Of a stretch of DNA of 64,000 nucleotides, positions 7,114 to 15,396 are shown one piece after another. The notes under the pieces are model-generated. The model ran no database searches and was not told the origin of the DNA. It saw nothing but the letters and a program-made list of their open reading frames with translations. Within the stretch, counting starts at the first letter, position 1, and the number at the start of each line of letters is the position of its first letter. The DNA is taken from positions 806,001 through 870,000 of the forward strand of contig OZ271833.1 in the NCBI GenBank assembly GCA_965601665.1, given 5' to 3'. The stretch comes from JANQNX01 sp965601665. Lineage in GTDB: Bacteria > Pseudomonadota > Gammaproteobacteria > Eutrophobiales > Eutrophobiaceae. The translations under genes and the position numbers were made by a program.

Positions 7114-8448
7114 ATGACAGAGAATACACGTGAAGGTAGCCTTGAAGCGCCAACCCGACATCCTATCAACTGGAAGTCTGGTGAATTTTACGATGAATCA
7201 TCCCTGTTTTCAGAACTGGAGAGAGTTTACGACATCTGTCATGGCTGTCGTCGATGCGTGAGCCTTTGCCAGGCTTTCCCGAAGCTGTTTGACCTCGTTG
7301 ATGAGTCTGACACCATGGAAGTCGATGGTGTTAAAACAGAAGATTACTGGCAGGTGGTAGAGCACTGTTATCTCTGTGACCTGTGCTATATGACGAAATG
7401 TCCTTATGTGCCGCCGCATGAATGGAACGTCGATTTTCCCCACCTGATGCTCAGGGCCAAGGCGCAGCGGTTTAAAGATGGTCACAGTTCCGCGCGGGAC
7501 AAAATTTTAACCTCCACCGATGCAGTCGGTTCAATCGCCGGCATTCCCGTTATAGCCCAGGCTATCAACGCGGTGAACAAACTAAAACCAGCACGCCAGT
7601 TGATGGACAAGTTTGCAGGGATACACGCCGATGCCATTCTTCCTGAGTTTCATAGTAACTCCGCCAGGAAACGTTTTCAGTCGGATAACAGCATTACACC
7701 TATGGCGACGGAGACAACAAAGGGTAAGGTCGCGATTTTTGTGACCTGTTATGGTAATCGGAACGAGCCAGGTGTTGTTGCTGACCTGGTCGCTATATTA
7801 AGACATAACAATATACTGGTCAGGCTGGTCGAGCAGGAAAAGTGCTGTGGTATGCCAAAGATGGAACTGGGTGACCTCGAAACCGTTGAAAAATTGAAAG
7901 ATTACAACATTGCGCAGCTGGAGAAAGTTGTCGATGAGGGCTGGGATCTGATGGCGCCGATCCCTTCCTGTGTATTGATGTTCAAGCAGGAAATACCGCT
8001 CTTGTTTCCGGAAGATAAAGCAGTAAAAAAAGTACAGGCCGCTTTTTTTGATCCGTTTGAATACCTGATGTTGCGCAACAAGGACGGCAAACTCGATACC
8101 GACTTCAAACATCCGCTGGGGAAGGTGGCCTACCATGTACCCTGTCACCAACGTGTACAAAACATTGGTTTAAAAACCAGGGATGTACTGCAACTGGTGC
8201 CTAATACCGAGATTAATGTCATCGAGCGATGTTCAGGACATGACGGTACTTACGCAGTCAAGAGTGAGTACCATGAAATATCAATGAAGATCTGCCGTCC
8301 CGTAACCAACCGAATAAAGCAAGCCAGCGTTGATCACTACATCAGTGATTGCCCCATGGCCGGACACCAGATTGCGAATGGCATGGATGAAACCAAACTG
8401 GAAGCAGAAAGTCCTTTTACATTATTAAGACAAGCATATGGTATTTAG
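7114..8448 (+). CDS. Fe-S protein with two ferredoxin and CCG motifs
   Basis: This 444-residue protein belongs to the heterodisulfide-reductase-related / GlpC-like group. The N-terminus has two 4Fe-4S motifs: Cys42-x2-Cys45-x2-Cys48-x3-Cys52, and Cys85-x2-Cys88-x2-Cys91-x4-Cys96. A CCG-type domain follows with Cys212 and 'EKCCGMPK' (242-249), then Cys286. A second, altered CCG-like half has 'PCHQR' (343-347), 'RCSGHDG' (372-378), Cys394 and 'DCPMAG' (412-417). No signal or membrane segment is seen. The gene recurs next to rubrerythrin and DUF3501 genes in bacteria. An electron-transfer role toward the di-iron protein is my inference from that pairing. Confidence 0.85.
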   Translation: MTENTREGSLEAPTRHPINWKSGEFYDESSLFSELERVYDICHGCRRCVSLCQAFPKLFDLVDESDTMEVDGVKTEDYWQVVEHCYLCDLCYMTKCPYVPPHEWNVDFPHLMLRAKAQRFKDGHSSARDKILTSTDAVGSIAGIPVIAQAINAVNKLKPARQLMDKFAGIHADAILPEFHSNSARKRFQSDNSITPMATETTKGKVAIFVTCYGNRNEPGVVADLVAILRHNNILVRLVEQEKCCGMPKMELGDLETVEKLKDYNIAQLEKVVDEGWDLMAPIPSCVLMFKQEIPLLFPEDKAVKKVQAAFFDPFEYLMLRNKDGKLDTDFKHPLGKVAYHVPCHQRVQNIGLKTRDVLQLVPNTEINVIERCSGHDGTYAVKSEYHEISMKICRPVTNRIKQASVDHYISDCPMAGHQIANGMDETKLEAESPFTLLRQAYGI

Positions 8449-8450
8449 TA

Positions 8451-9035
8451 ATGGATAAACTCACCCGCGAAGATTTATATACCCTGGAAAAATATGCCGA
8501 GATCCGGCAGGAATTTCGTAGCCAGGTTATGCAGCATAAGAAAAACAGGCGTCTGCCTATAGGCCCAAACGCAACACTTTACTTCGAAGACAGACTGGTA
8601 ATGCAGTACCAGATTCAGGAGATACTGCGTACAGAGCGTATATTTGAGGCCGACGGGATCAACGAGGAACTGGAAGCCTATAATCCGCTGATCCCCGATG
8701 GCAGTAACTGGAAGGCCACGTTCATGATCGAGTTTCCGGATGAGGCAGAGCGGCGTGAAGCGTTGACAAAAATGATCGGCGTAGAGGATAAAACCTGGAT
8801 GATGGTGGAAGGCCATGACAAGGTATTTCCCATCGCTGATGAAGACCTGGAGCGCGACAACGAATCCAAAACGTCATCAGTGCACTTTCTGAGGTTTGAG
8901 CTTTCCAGCGACATGGTGAACGCACTAAAAACAGGCGCCAACCTCTCTGCTGGTATCGACCACCCCGCTTACTCACATGCGCTGGCCTCGGTACCTGCAA
9001 ACATCCGCAGTTCACTGGTTTCTGATCTGGATTGA
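8451..9035 (+). CDS. DUF3501 family protein
   Basis: The 194-residue protein starts 2 bp after the Fe-S gene's stop. It opens with 'MDKLTREDLYTLEKYAEIR' and contains a 'RTERIFEADGINEELEAYN' segment followed by 'DGSNWKATFMIEFPD', the pattern I know as DUF3501. It is soluble, acidic, and has no Cys for clusters. Its function is unknown. The tight coupling to the Fe-S protein suggests a complex or assembly role. Members of this family are repeatedly found with rubrerythrin and the same Fe-S protein. Confidence 0.8.
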   Translation: MDKLTREDLYTLEKYAEIRQEFRSQVMQHKKNRRLPIGPNATLYFEDRLVMQYQIQEILRTERIFEADGINEELEAYNPLIPDGSNWKATFMIEFPDEAERREALTKMIGVEDKTWMMVEGHDKVFPIADEDLERDNESKTSSVHFLRFELSSDMVNALKTGANLSAGIDHPAYSHALASVPANIRSSLVSDLD

Positions 9036-9129
9036 TTGCCATATGTAGTGTTCATTTTTTTTGATGAACGCTATATTGTGTGGTTTAGTTGCGCTATTCT
9101 AGGCGCATTTGAACCAGCAGGAAGTAGAT

Positions 9130-11019
9130 TTGGCTGCAAAATATGATGCCTCTGATATTGAGGTATTAACAGGGCTTGAGCCGGTCCGTAAGCGACCGGG
9201 CATGTATACCGACACGAGTCGCCCCAATCACCTCGTTCAGGAGGTGCTGGACAACAGTGTCGATGAGGCCATTTCCGGCCACTGCGCCAAAATCGAAGTC
9301 ACTTTGCATAAAGACGGCTCCGTCAGCGTGGCTGATGATGGCCGTGGTATGCCGGTAGACAAGCATCCCGGTGAAAAATTACCCGGCGTGGAAGTCATCC
9401 TGACACGATTGCATGCAGGTGGAAAATTCTCTAATAAAAATTACAAGTTCTCCGGTGGCCTGCATGGTGTCGGCGTCTCTGTAGTCAATGCCCTATCCAG
9501 CAAACTTGACGTCACAGTGAAGCGTGACGGCAAGGAACACGGTATGTCGTTCAAGGGCGGTGACCGTCAAACTCCCTTGAAAACAATTGGTACCGTGGGC
9601 AAAAAAAACACCGGTACCACGATTCGTTTCTGGCCTGACAAGAAGTATTTCGATTCAACAAAGTATGCGATCCCCAGGTTAAAACACCTGATGCGGGCCA
9701 AGGCCGTGTTATGTCCGGGGTTGACCATCCGCTTGCATGATGAGTCGGGCAAAAGCAAGGAAGAGTGGTGTTATGAAGACGGTATCAAATCCTATCTCGC
9801 CGAAGAACTCTCAGGTAGCGAATTATTGCCGCCTGATCCTTTCATGGGATCCATGCAGGGTGACCACGAGGCTGTCGACTGGGCCGTGCATTGGCTGGTT
9901 GAGCCTGCGGAGATGGTTACCGAAAGCTATGTCAACCTGGTTCCCACGTTACAGGGGGGGACGCATGTGAACGGCTTACGCCAGGGCCTGCTGGATGCGT
10001 TACGTGATTTTTGTGATACCAGGAACCTGTTGCCGAGGGGAGTAAAGCTGACCGCCGAAGACGTTTGGGAGAACTGTTGTTACCTGTTGTCGGTGAAAAT
10101 GGATGAGCCACAATTTGCAGGTCAAACCAAGGAAAGGCTCTCGTCGCGGGAATGCACCGTCTTTGTTGCCGGGGTAATCAAGGACGCGTTCAGCCAGTGG
10201 TTGCACCAGCACGTTGAAATGGGTGAGCGCATCGCTGAACTGGCTATCGCTGCTGCGCAAAAGCGCATGAAGGCAACAAAGAAGATTGTGCGAAAGAAAG
10301 TAAACGGTGGCCCTGCGCTTCCCGGCAAGCTTGCCGACTGCGCTATGCAGGATATCAGCGTATCAGAATTATTCCTGGTTGAGGGCGACTCTGCCGGTGG
10401 CTCCGCCAAACAGGCCCGCGACCGCGATTACCAGGCAGTCATGCCTCTGCGCGGAAAAATTCTTAATACGTGGGAGGTTGACTCCAGCGAGGTGCTGTCT
10501 TCCAAAGAGGTGCACGATATTGCCGTCGCCATCGGCGTTGATCCGGGATCGGACAACATTGAGGGTTTACGCTATGGCAAGATCTGTATTCTTGCTGATG
10601 CTGACTCTGACGGCGCTCATATTGCTACCTTGCTGTGTGCGTTGTTTCTAAAACACTTCAAGGCGCTGGTAGAAAATGGCCATGTCTATGTGGCAATGCC
10701 GCCGCTATATCGTATCGATGTTGGTAAAGAGATTTACTATGCCCTGGATGACGCAGAAAAGCAGGGAGTGCTGGACCAGATAAAGGCAGAAAAAAAACGG
10801 GGTAACGTGTCAGTGCAGCGTTTCAAGGGGCTTGGTGAAATGAATCCCATGCAACTGCGCGAAACATCCATGGCGCGTGACACCCGCAGATTGGTGCAAT
10901 TGACCTTGCCCAGTGAAAAACTGGCGCAAAAAACCATGGATATGTTACTTGCCAAGAAGCGTGCCGCAGATCGCAAGAGCTGGCTTGAGAAACACGGTGA
11001 TAAAGCCGAAGTAATGTAA
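9130..11019 (+). CDS. parE: DNA topoisomerase IV subunit B (ParE)
   Basis: ParE is the ATPase subunit of topoisomerase IV, which unlinks daughter chromosomes. I chose the TTG at 9130: AGGAAG lies 5 bp upstream, and the resulting 629 residues match E. coli ParE (630). A second TTG at 9109 has no good ribosome site. The GHKL ATP site shows 'EVLDNSVDEA' (38-47), 'DDGRGMPVD' and 'GGLHGVGVSVVNALS'. The TOPRIM domain has 'VEGDSAGGSAKQARDR' (417-432) and 'DADSDGAH' (490-497). No CXXC GyrB-specific insert is present, supporting ParE over GyrB. parC follows after 53 bp. Confidence 0.95.
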   Translation: MAAKYDASDIEVLTGLEPVRKRPGMYTDTSRPNHLVQEVLDNSVDEAISGHCAKIEVTLHKDGSVSVADDGRGMPVDKHPGEKLPGVEVILTRLHAGGKFSNKNYKFSGGLHGVGVSVVNALSSKLDVTVKRDGKEHGMSFKGGDRQTPLKTIGTVGKKNTGTTIRFWPDKKYFDSTKYAIPRLKHLMRAKAVLCPGLTIRLHDESGKSKEEWCYEDGIKSYLAEELSGSELLPPDPFMGSMQGDHEAVDWAVHWLVEPAEMVTESYVNLVPTLQGGTHVNGLRQGLLDALRDFCDTRNLLPRGVKLTAEDVWENCCYLLSVKMDEPQFAGQTKERLSSRECTVFVAGVIKDAFSQWLHQHVEMGERIAELAIAAAQKRMKATKKIVRKKVNGGPALPGKLADCAMQDISVSELFLVEGDSAGGSAKQARDRDYQAVMPLRGKILNTWEVDSSEVLSSKEVHDIAVAIGVDPGSDNIEGLRYGKICILADADSDGAHIATLLCALFLKHFKALVENGHVYVAMPPLYRIDVGKEIYYALDDAEKQGVLDQIKAEKKRGNVSVQRFKGLGEMNPMQLRETSMARDTRRLVQLTLPSEKLAQKTMDMLLAKKRAADRKSWLEKHGDKAEVM

Positions 11020-11072
11020 ATAAAAACAATGATATATAATTTATATTTAAAGTCAATTATAGAGGATTGTTT

Positions 11073-13328
11073 ATGTCTGATTCACTGAGTTTTGACTTTG
11101 AACAGAATGAACAGAAACCCTTACAGGAATATACCGAGAAGGCCTATCTCGATTATTCAATGTATGTCATCCTCGATCGTGCCCTTCCGCACATAGGCGA
11201 TGGTTTGAAACCGGTTCAAAGGCGTATCGTCTACGCGATGTCTGAACTGGGCCTTAAAGCCACATCGAAATACAAGAAATCAGCACGCACAGTCGGTGAT
11301 GTCATCGGTAAATTTCACCCACATGGCGATTCAGCCTGCTATGAGGCCATGGTGTTGATGGCGCAGGATTTCTCGTACCGTTATCCACTCATCGACGGGC
11401 AGGGCAACTGGGGTTCGATGGACGATCCAAAATCGTTCGCGGCAATGCGCTATACAGAATCAAAGCTGACTGCCTATGCTGACCTGCTACTGGGGGAAGT
11501 TAACCAGGGAACAGTAGATTGGGCGCCAAATTTTGACGGCACGCTGGAAGAGCCGCAATTACTACCCGCGCGCGTGCCCAACCTGTTATTGAATGGCACA
11601 ACAGGCATTGCCGTTGGCATGGCCACCGATATACCCCCGCACAACCTGAAGGAAGTGGCCTCAGCCTGTATTCGACTGCTTGATGCCCCAAGAAGTAGTG
11701 TGGCGGATCTTTGTGAACATATTAAGGGACCTGATTTCCCAACCCGTGCCGAGATAATCACCTCGACAACGGCAATCAGGGAAATGTATGAAACCGGTAT
11801 CGGCTCCGTAAAGATGCGCGCAACCTGGGAAAAGGAAGACGGTAATGTGGTTGTGACTGCATTGCCATTCCAGAGCTCGGGCAGCAAGGTGCTGGAACAG
11901 GTAGCCGCGCAGATGCAGGCGAAAAAATTGCCCATGCTGGATGATTTACGCGATGAATCTGACCATGAAAACCCAACCCGTCTGGTATTGATCCCGCGAT
12001 CAAACCGTGTTGATTTGCAGGAAATGATGCTGCACCTGTTTGCTACCACCGATCTTGAACGCAATTACCGCGTCAACATGAACATCATTGGTTTAAATGG
12101 TCGTCCACAGGTTAAAGACTTACGCAGCATCCTGAAAGAATGGCTGGAATACCGCACCGAGACCGTTAGACGTCGACTGCAATTTCGACTGGATAAGGTA
12201 CTGGCACAAATACATGTGCTGGAAGGACTGATGATTGCCTATTTGAATATTGATGAGGTGATACACATTATCCGGGAGGAAGACGCCCCCAAATCCGTCT
12301 TGATGAAGCGATTCAAGCTCACTGATATTCAGGCTGATGCCATACTCGATCTCAAGTTAAGAAAACTGGCCAAGCTGGAAGAAATCAAGATCAAGGGCGA
12401 ACTTGATGAGTTAAAAAGAGAAAGAAAAGCCCTGGAAACCACGTTGAGTTCTAATCAGCGTTTGAAGACACTGGTAAAAAAAGAATTAAAAGCGTATGCC
12501 GATGAATTTGGTGATGACAGAAAGTCACCGCTAAAAGAGGCCGAGGAGGCCAGGGCCATTGACGTTAATAGCCTTGTGCCAACTGAACCCGTCACGATTA
12601 TTCTGTCGAAAAAAGGCTGGGTCAGGGCTGCAAAAGGTCACGAGGTCGACCCATTGTCGCTGAATTACAAGAGTGGTGATGCGTTCAAGCAAGCAAGCCT
12701 GGGTAGAAGTAACCAGCCGGCTGTGTTTATTGATTCCAGTGGACGCTGCTATTCGTTGCCTGCACATAGTTTACCGTCTGCCCGCAGCCTTGGTGAACCG
12801 GTATCGGCGCGTTTAAACCCGCCCGACGGCGTATCGTTCGAAGGTGTGATGTCGGGTGATGAGAACACGACCTATCTTGTCGGTTCTAATTCCGGTTATG
12901 GCTTTATGGTTAGGCTTGGCGACGTATTAACCAAAAATCGGAATGGTAAGGCAGTAGTCAGCGTACCGAAACAGTCGAAAGTGCTTGCGCCAAGCCTGGT
13001 TCAGAATACCGAGACAGACTGGGTAGCAGTTGTCAGCTCTATTGGCCGTTTATTGATGTTCCCCATCAGTGAACTGACCCTGTTACCGAAAGGTAAAGGG
13101 CTCAAGATCATGCAAATACCGCCTGCCAGGTTGAAAACCCGTGAGGAATACGTGTTGGCAATGACGGCCATGGCCGAGACAGATAACCTGGTTGTTTATG
13201 CCGGCAAGCGACACACCACATTGAAGACCGCCGATCATGAACACTACATCGGGGAGCGCGGGCGCAGGGGCAATATGCTTCCACGTGGCTATCGTAATGT
13301 AGACCGAATCGTAGCGACCGCCGGATAA
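11073..13328 (+). CDS. parC: DNA topoisomerase IV subunit A (ParC)
   Basis: This is the DNA breakage-reunion subunit. The ATG at 11073 follows AGAGGA with 6-bp spacing and gives 751 residues (E. coli 752). The winged-helix region has the catalytic Tyr127 in 'AAMRYTES' and the quinolone-resistance region 'HPHGDSACYEAM' (82-93). The Ser87 and Glu91 there correspond to E. coli Ser80 and Glu84, so the susceptible type is present. The C-terminal beta-propeller is shorter than in GyrA and lacks a GyrA box, which supports ParC. It is followed 46 bp later by the glucosylglycerate genes on the same strand. Confidence 0.95.
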   Translation: MSDSLSFDFEQNEQKPLQEYTEKAYLDYSMYVILDRALPHIGDGLKPVQRRIVYAMSELGLKATSKYKKSARTVGDVIGKFHPHGDSACYEAMVLMAQDFSYRYPLIDGQGNWGSMDDPKSFAAMRYTESKLTAYADLLLGEVNQGTVDWAPNFDGTLEEPQLLPARVPNLLLNGTTGIAVGMATDIPPHNLKEVASACIRLLDAPRSSVADLCEHIKGPDFPTRAEIITSTTAIREMYETGIGSVKMRATWEKEDGNVVVTALPFQSSGSKVLEQVAAQMQAKKLPMLDDLRDESDHENPTRLVLIPRSNRVDLQEMMLHLFATTDLERNYRVNMNIIGLNGRPQVKDLRSILKEWLEYRTETVRRRLQFRLDKVLAQIHVLEGLMIAYLNIDEVIHIIREEDAPKSVLMKRFKLTDIQADAILDLKLRKLAKLEEIKIKGELDELKRERKALETTLSSNQRLKTLVKKELKAYADEFGDDRKSPLKEAEEARAIDVNSLVPTEPVTIILSKKGWVRAAKGHEVDPLSLNYKSGDAFKQASLGRSNQPAVFIDSSGRCYSLPAHSLPSARSLGEPVSARLNPPDGVSFEGVMSGDENTTYLVGSNSGYGFMVRLGDVLTKNRNGKAVVSVPKQSKVLAPSLVQNTETDWVAVVSSIGRLLMFPISELTLLPKGKGLKIMQIPPARLKTREEYVLAMTAMAETDNLVVYAGKRHTTLKTADHEHYIGERGRRGNMLPRGYRNVDRIVATAG

Positions 13329-13374
13329 ATCAGTCAGCTGATTCGCGGTAACGTGTTGCAAGAGACAAGTTTCC

Positions 13375-14163
13375 ATGAGTAGTCATACGCCACTGATCGT
13401 TATAACAGATCTGGACGGCACACTGCTTGACCACCATACCTACCAGTTCACTGCTGCTTTACCTGCGCTTAATGCTTTAAAAACACGAGCTATACCGCTC
13501 ATTCTTAGTAGCAGCAAGACCGCTGCGGAGATGAAACAACTGAGACGGCAAATTGATAACACGGACCCGTTTGTCGTCGAGAACGGCGCCGGCATCTACG
13601 TCCCTGCCGGTGATGACTATGAAAAAGTTGGTTTTGGTATTAAGCGCGAGCAAATCCTGCCGGTTATTCATGCGTTGCGGGCCAACGGCAATGCCAACTT
13701 TTCCGGTTTTGCTGATTTCAGCATTGATGATGTGATGCAACTAACCGGGCTTGATAAAGAACAGGCGAGGCTGGCCTGCGAGCGTGATTTTACTGAACCA
13801 ATCCAATGGCATGATACAGAAGCCAAATTGGCCAACTTTCGCAAGTTATTGTCCGAAAAAGGGATGACTGCGGTGCGGGGAGGGAGATTTATCTCGATTT
13901 CCGGTAAAGTAGATAAAGGAAAAGCGCTGGACTGGCTACGTGCCTATTATATGAAGCGGTATCCGCAGCCTCCTGTCATCATTGCACTCGGCGATAGTGA
14001 TAATGATGTTCCCATGCTGGAGAAGGCCGATTACGCGATTGTAGTTCGTTCTTCGGCAAGAGCAGCGCCCAAAATAAAACATAAACACGTAACAACCACT
14101 GACTCAACAGGACCCAAAGGCTGGAATGACAGCCTGCTCTCTTTACTAAAGGACATCACATGA
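13375..14163 (+). CDS. Glucosyl/mannosyl-3-phosphoglycerate phosphatase
   Basis: A 262-residue HAD-superfamily phosphatase of the MPGP type. Motif I is 'DLDGTLLD' (13-20), motif II the Ser-Ser-Ser-Lys-Thr run near 45-49, and motif IV 'GDSDNDVPML'. 'VENGAGIYVP' is typical of the MPGP/YedP cap group. The family removes phosphate from mannosyl- or glucosyl-3-phosphoglycerate to give the compatible solute. The next gene looks like a glucosyl-3-phosphoglycerate synthase and the one after like a glucosylglycerate phosphorylase, so the glucosyl substrate is more likely. The stop is 12 bp from the next ATG. Confidence 0.8.
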   Translation: MSSHTPLIVITDLDGTLLDHHTYQFTAALPALNALKTRAIPLILSSSKTAAEMKQLRRQIDNTDPFVVENGAGIYVPAGDDYEKVGFGIKREQILPVIHALRANGNANFSGFADFSIDDVMQLTGLDKEQARLACERDFTEPIQWHDTEAKLANFRKLLSEKGMTAVRGGRFISISGKVDKGKALDWLRAYYMKRYPQPPVIIALGDSDNDVPMLEKADYAIVVRSSARAAPKIKHKHVTTTDSTGPKGWNDSLLSLLKDIT

Positions 14164-14175
14164 AACAGGTGAAGA

Positions 14176-15396
14176 ATGGCTGATTTTTATCAAAACGGTG
14201 TAGTAACAACGTTGCACAACCTTGCAGATCGTGATGTAAATGATTTGGAAGATGAGTTATTTCGCTTCTCGCGAGTTCGGCCAATGGCGCTGGTATTACC
14301 GTGTCTCTACTCCGAACTGGAAGGCCCAGCCCTTTCTAGCATAGTTGATGAGTTGGCAAAGGTGCCTTACCTGACCGAGATAGTCATCGGACTTGATCGC
14401 GCTACTGAAGAACAATACGTACATGCACTTGAATTTTTTTCACGCTTGCCACAACAGCACAAAATTCTTTGGAACGACGGACCACGTCTGAAGGCGATTG
14501 ATGCGCGGCTGAAAAAAGAGGAACTGGAACCACAGGAGTTGGGCAAGGGTCGTAATGTCTGGTATTGCCTCGGTTATGTGAAGGAAGCGGATAAGGTGGA
14601 ATCAGTTGCCTTACATGATTGTGATATCACGACTTATGACAGGAGTTTGCTGGCGCGACTGATTTACCCGGTTGCTAATCCCAACTTCAACTATGAATTT
14701 TGCAAGGGATATTACGCACGCGTTGCCAGCGGTTCTATCAACGGACGTGTTTGTCGCTTGCTGGTAACGCCACTATTGCGTGCCTTACGGAAGATTTATC
14801 CTGATGAAGTTTATATTGAATACCTGGATAGTTTTCGTTACGCATTGGCCGGTGAATTCTCAATGCGAACCGATGTAATTAATGACATCAGGATACCGAG
14901 TGACTGGGGGCTTGAAATAGGTGTGTTGTCGGAGATGCACAGAAACTATTCCACAAACCGTATTTGCCAGGTTGATATCGCTGATCAGTATGATCATAAA
15001 CACCAGGATCTTTCCGAGAATGATGATAACCAGGGGTTATCAAAGATGTCGATTGATATCGCCAAGGCTATTTTCAGAAAACTGGCGACGACGGGTGTCA
15101 TATTTAATGCCGAATCCTTTCGCACCATCAAGGCCACCTATTATCGAGTTGCGCTGGATTTTATTGAAACGTATCACAACGATGCGGTCATTAATGGCCT
15201 GACTCTGGATATAGATACGGAAGAAAGGGCGGTTGAGCTTTTTGCTGAAAACATCATGAAGGCAGGCCTGCATTTTCTTGATAACCCAATGGAAACACCC
15301 TTCATCCATAGCTGGACCAGGGTAAATAGTGCCTTGCCCGGGCTTGGCGCTGATTTTATCAAGGCCGTTGATGAGGACATGAAACAGTATAAGTAA
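14176..15396 (+). CDS. Glucosyl-3-phosphoglycerate synthase-like glycosyltransferase
   Basis: This 406-residue GT-A glycosyltransferase has an N-terminal nucleotide-sugar fold with 'VLPCLYSELEGPAL' (40-53) and 'IVIGLDRATEEQ' (69-80). A 'LHDCDITTYDR' segment (146-156) provides the DxD-type metal site. It is soluble, with no membrane helix. Its pattern and its place between an MPGP-type phosphatase and a GH13 phosphorylase fit a GT81-like synthase joining glucose from an NDP-glucose to 3-phosphoglycerate. AGGTGAAG precedes the ATG. It overlaps the next start by one base (TAATG). The donor nucleotide and exact acceptor are not provable by eye. Confidence 0.75.
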   Translation: MADFYQNGVVTTLHNLADRDVNDLEDELFRFSRVRPMALVLPCLYSELEGPALSSIVDELAKVPYLTEIVIGLDRATEEQYVHALEFFSRLPQQHKILWNDGPRLKAIDARLKKEELEPQELGKGRNVWYCLGYVKEADKVESVALHDCDITTYDRSLLARLIYPVANPNFNYEFCKGYYARVASGSINGRVCRLLVTPLLRALRKIYPDEVYIEYLDSFRYALAGEFSMRTDVINDIRIPSDWGLEIGVLSEMHRNYSTNRICQVDIADQYDHKHQDLSENDDNQGLSKMSIDIAKAIFRKLATTGVIFNAESFRTIKATYYRVALDFIETYHNDAVINGLTLDIDTEERAVELFAENIMKAGLHFLDNPMETPFIHSWTRVNSALPGLGADFIKAVDEDMKQYK

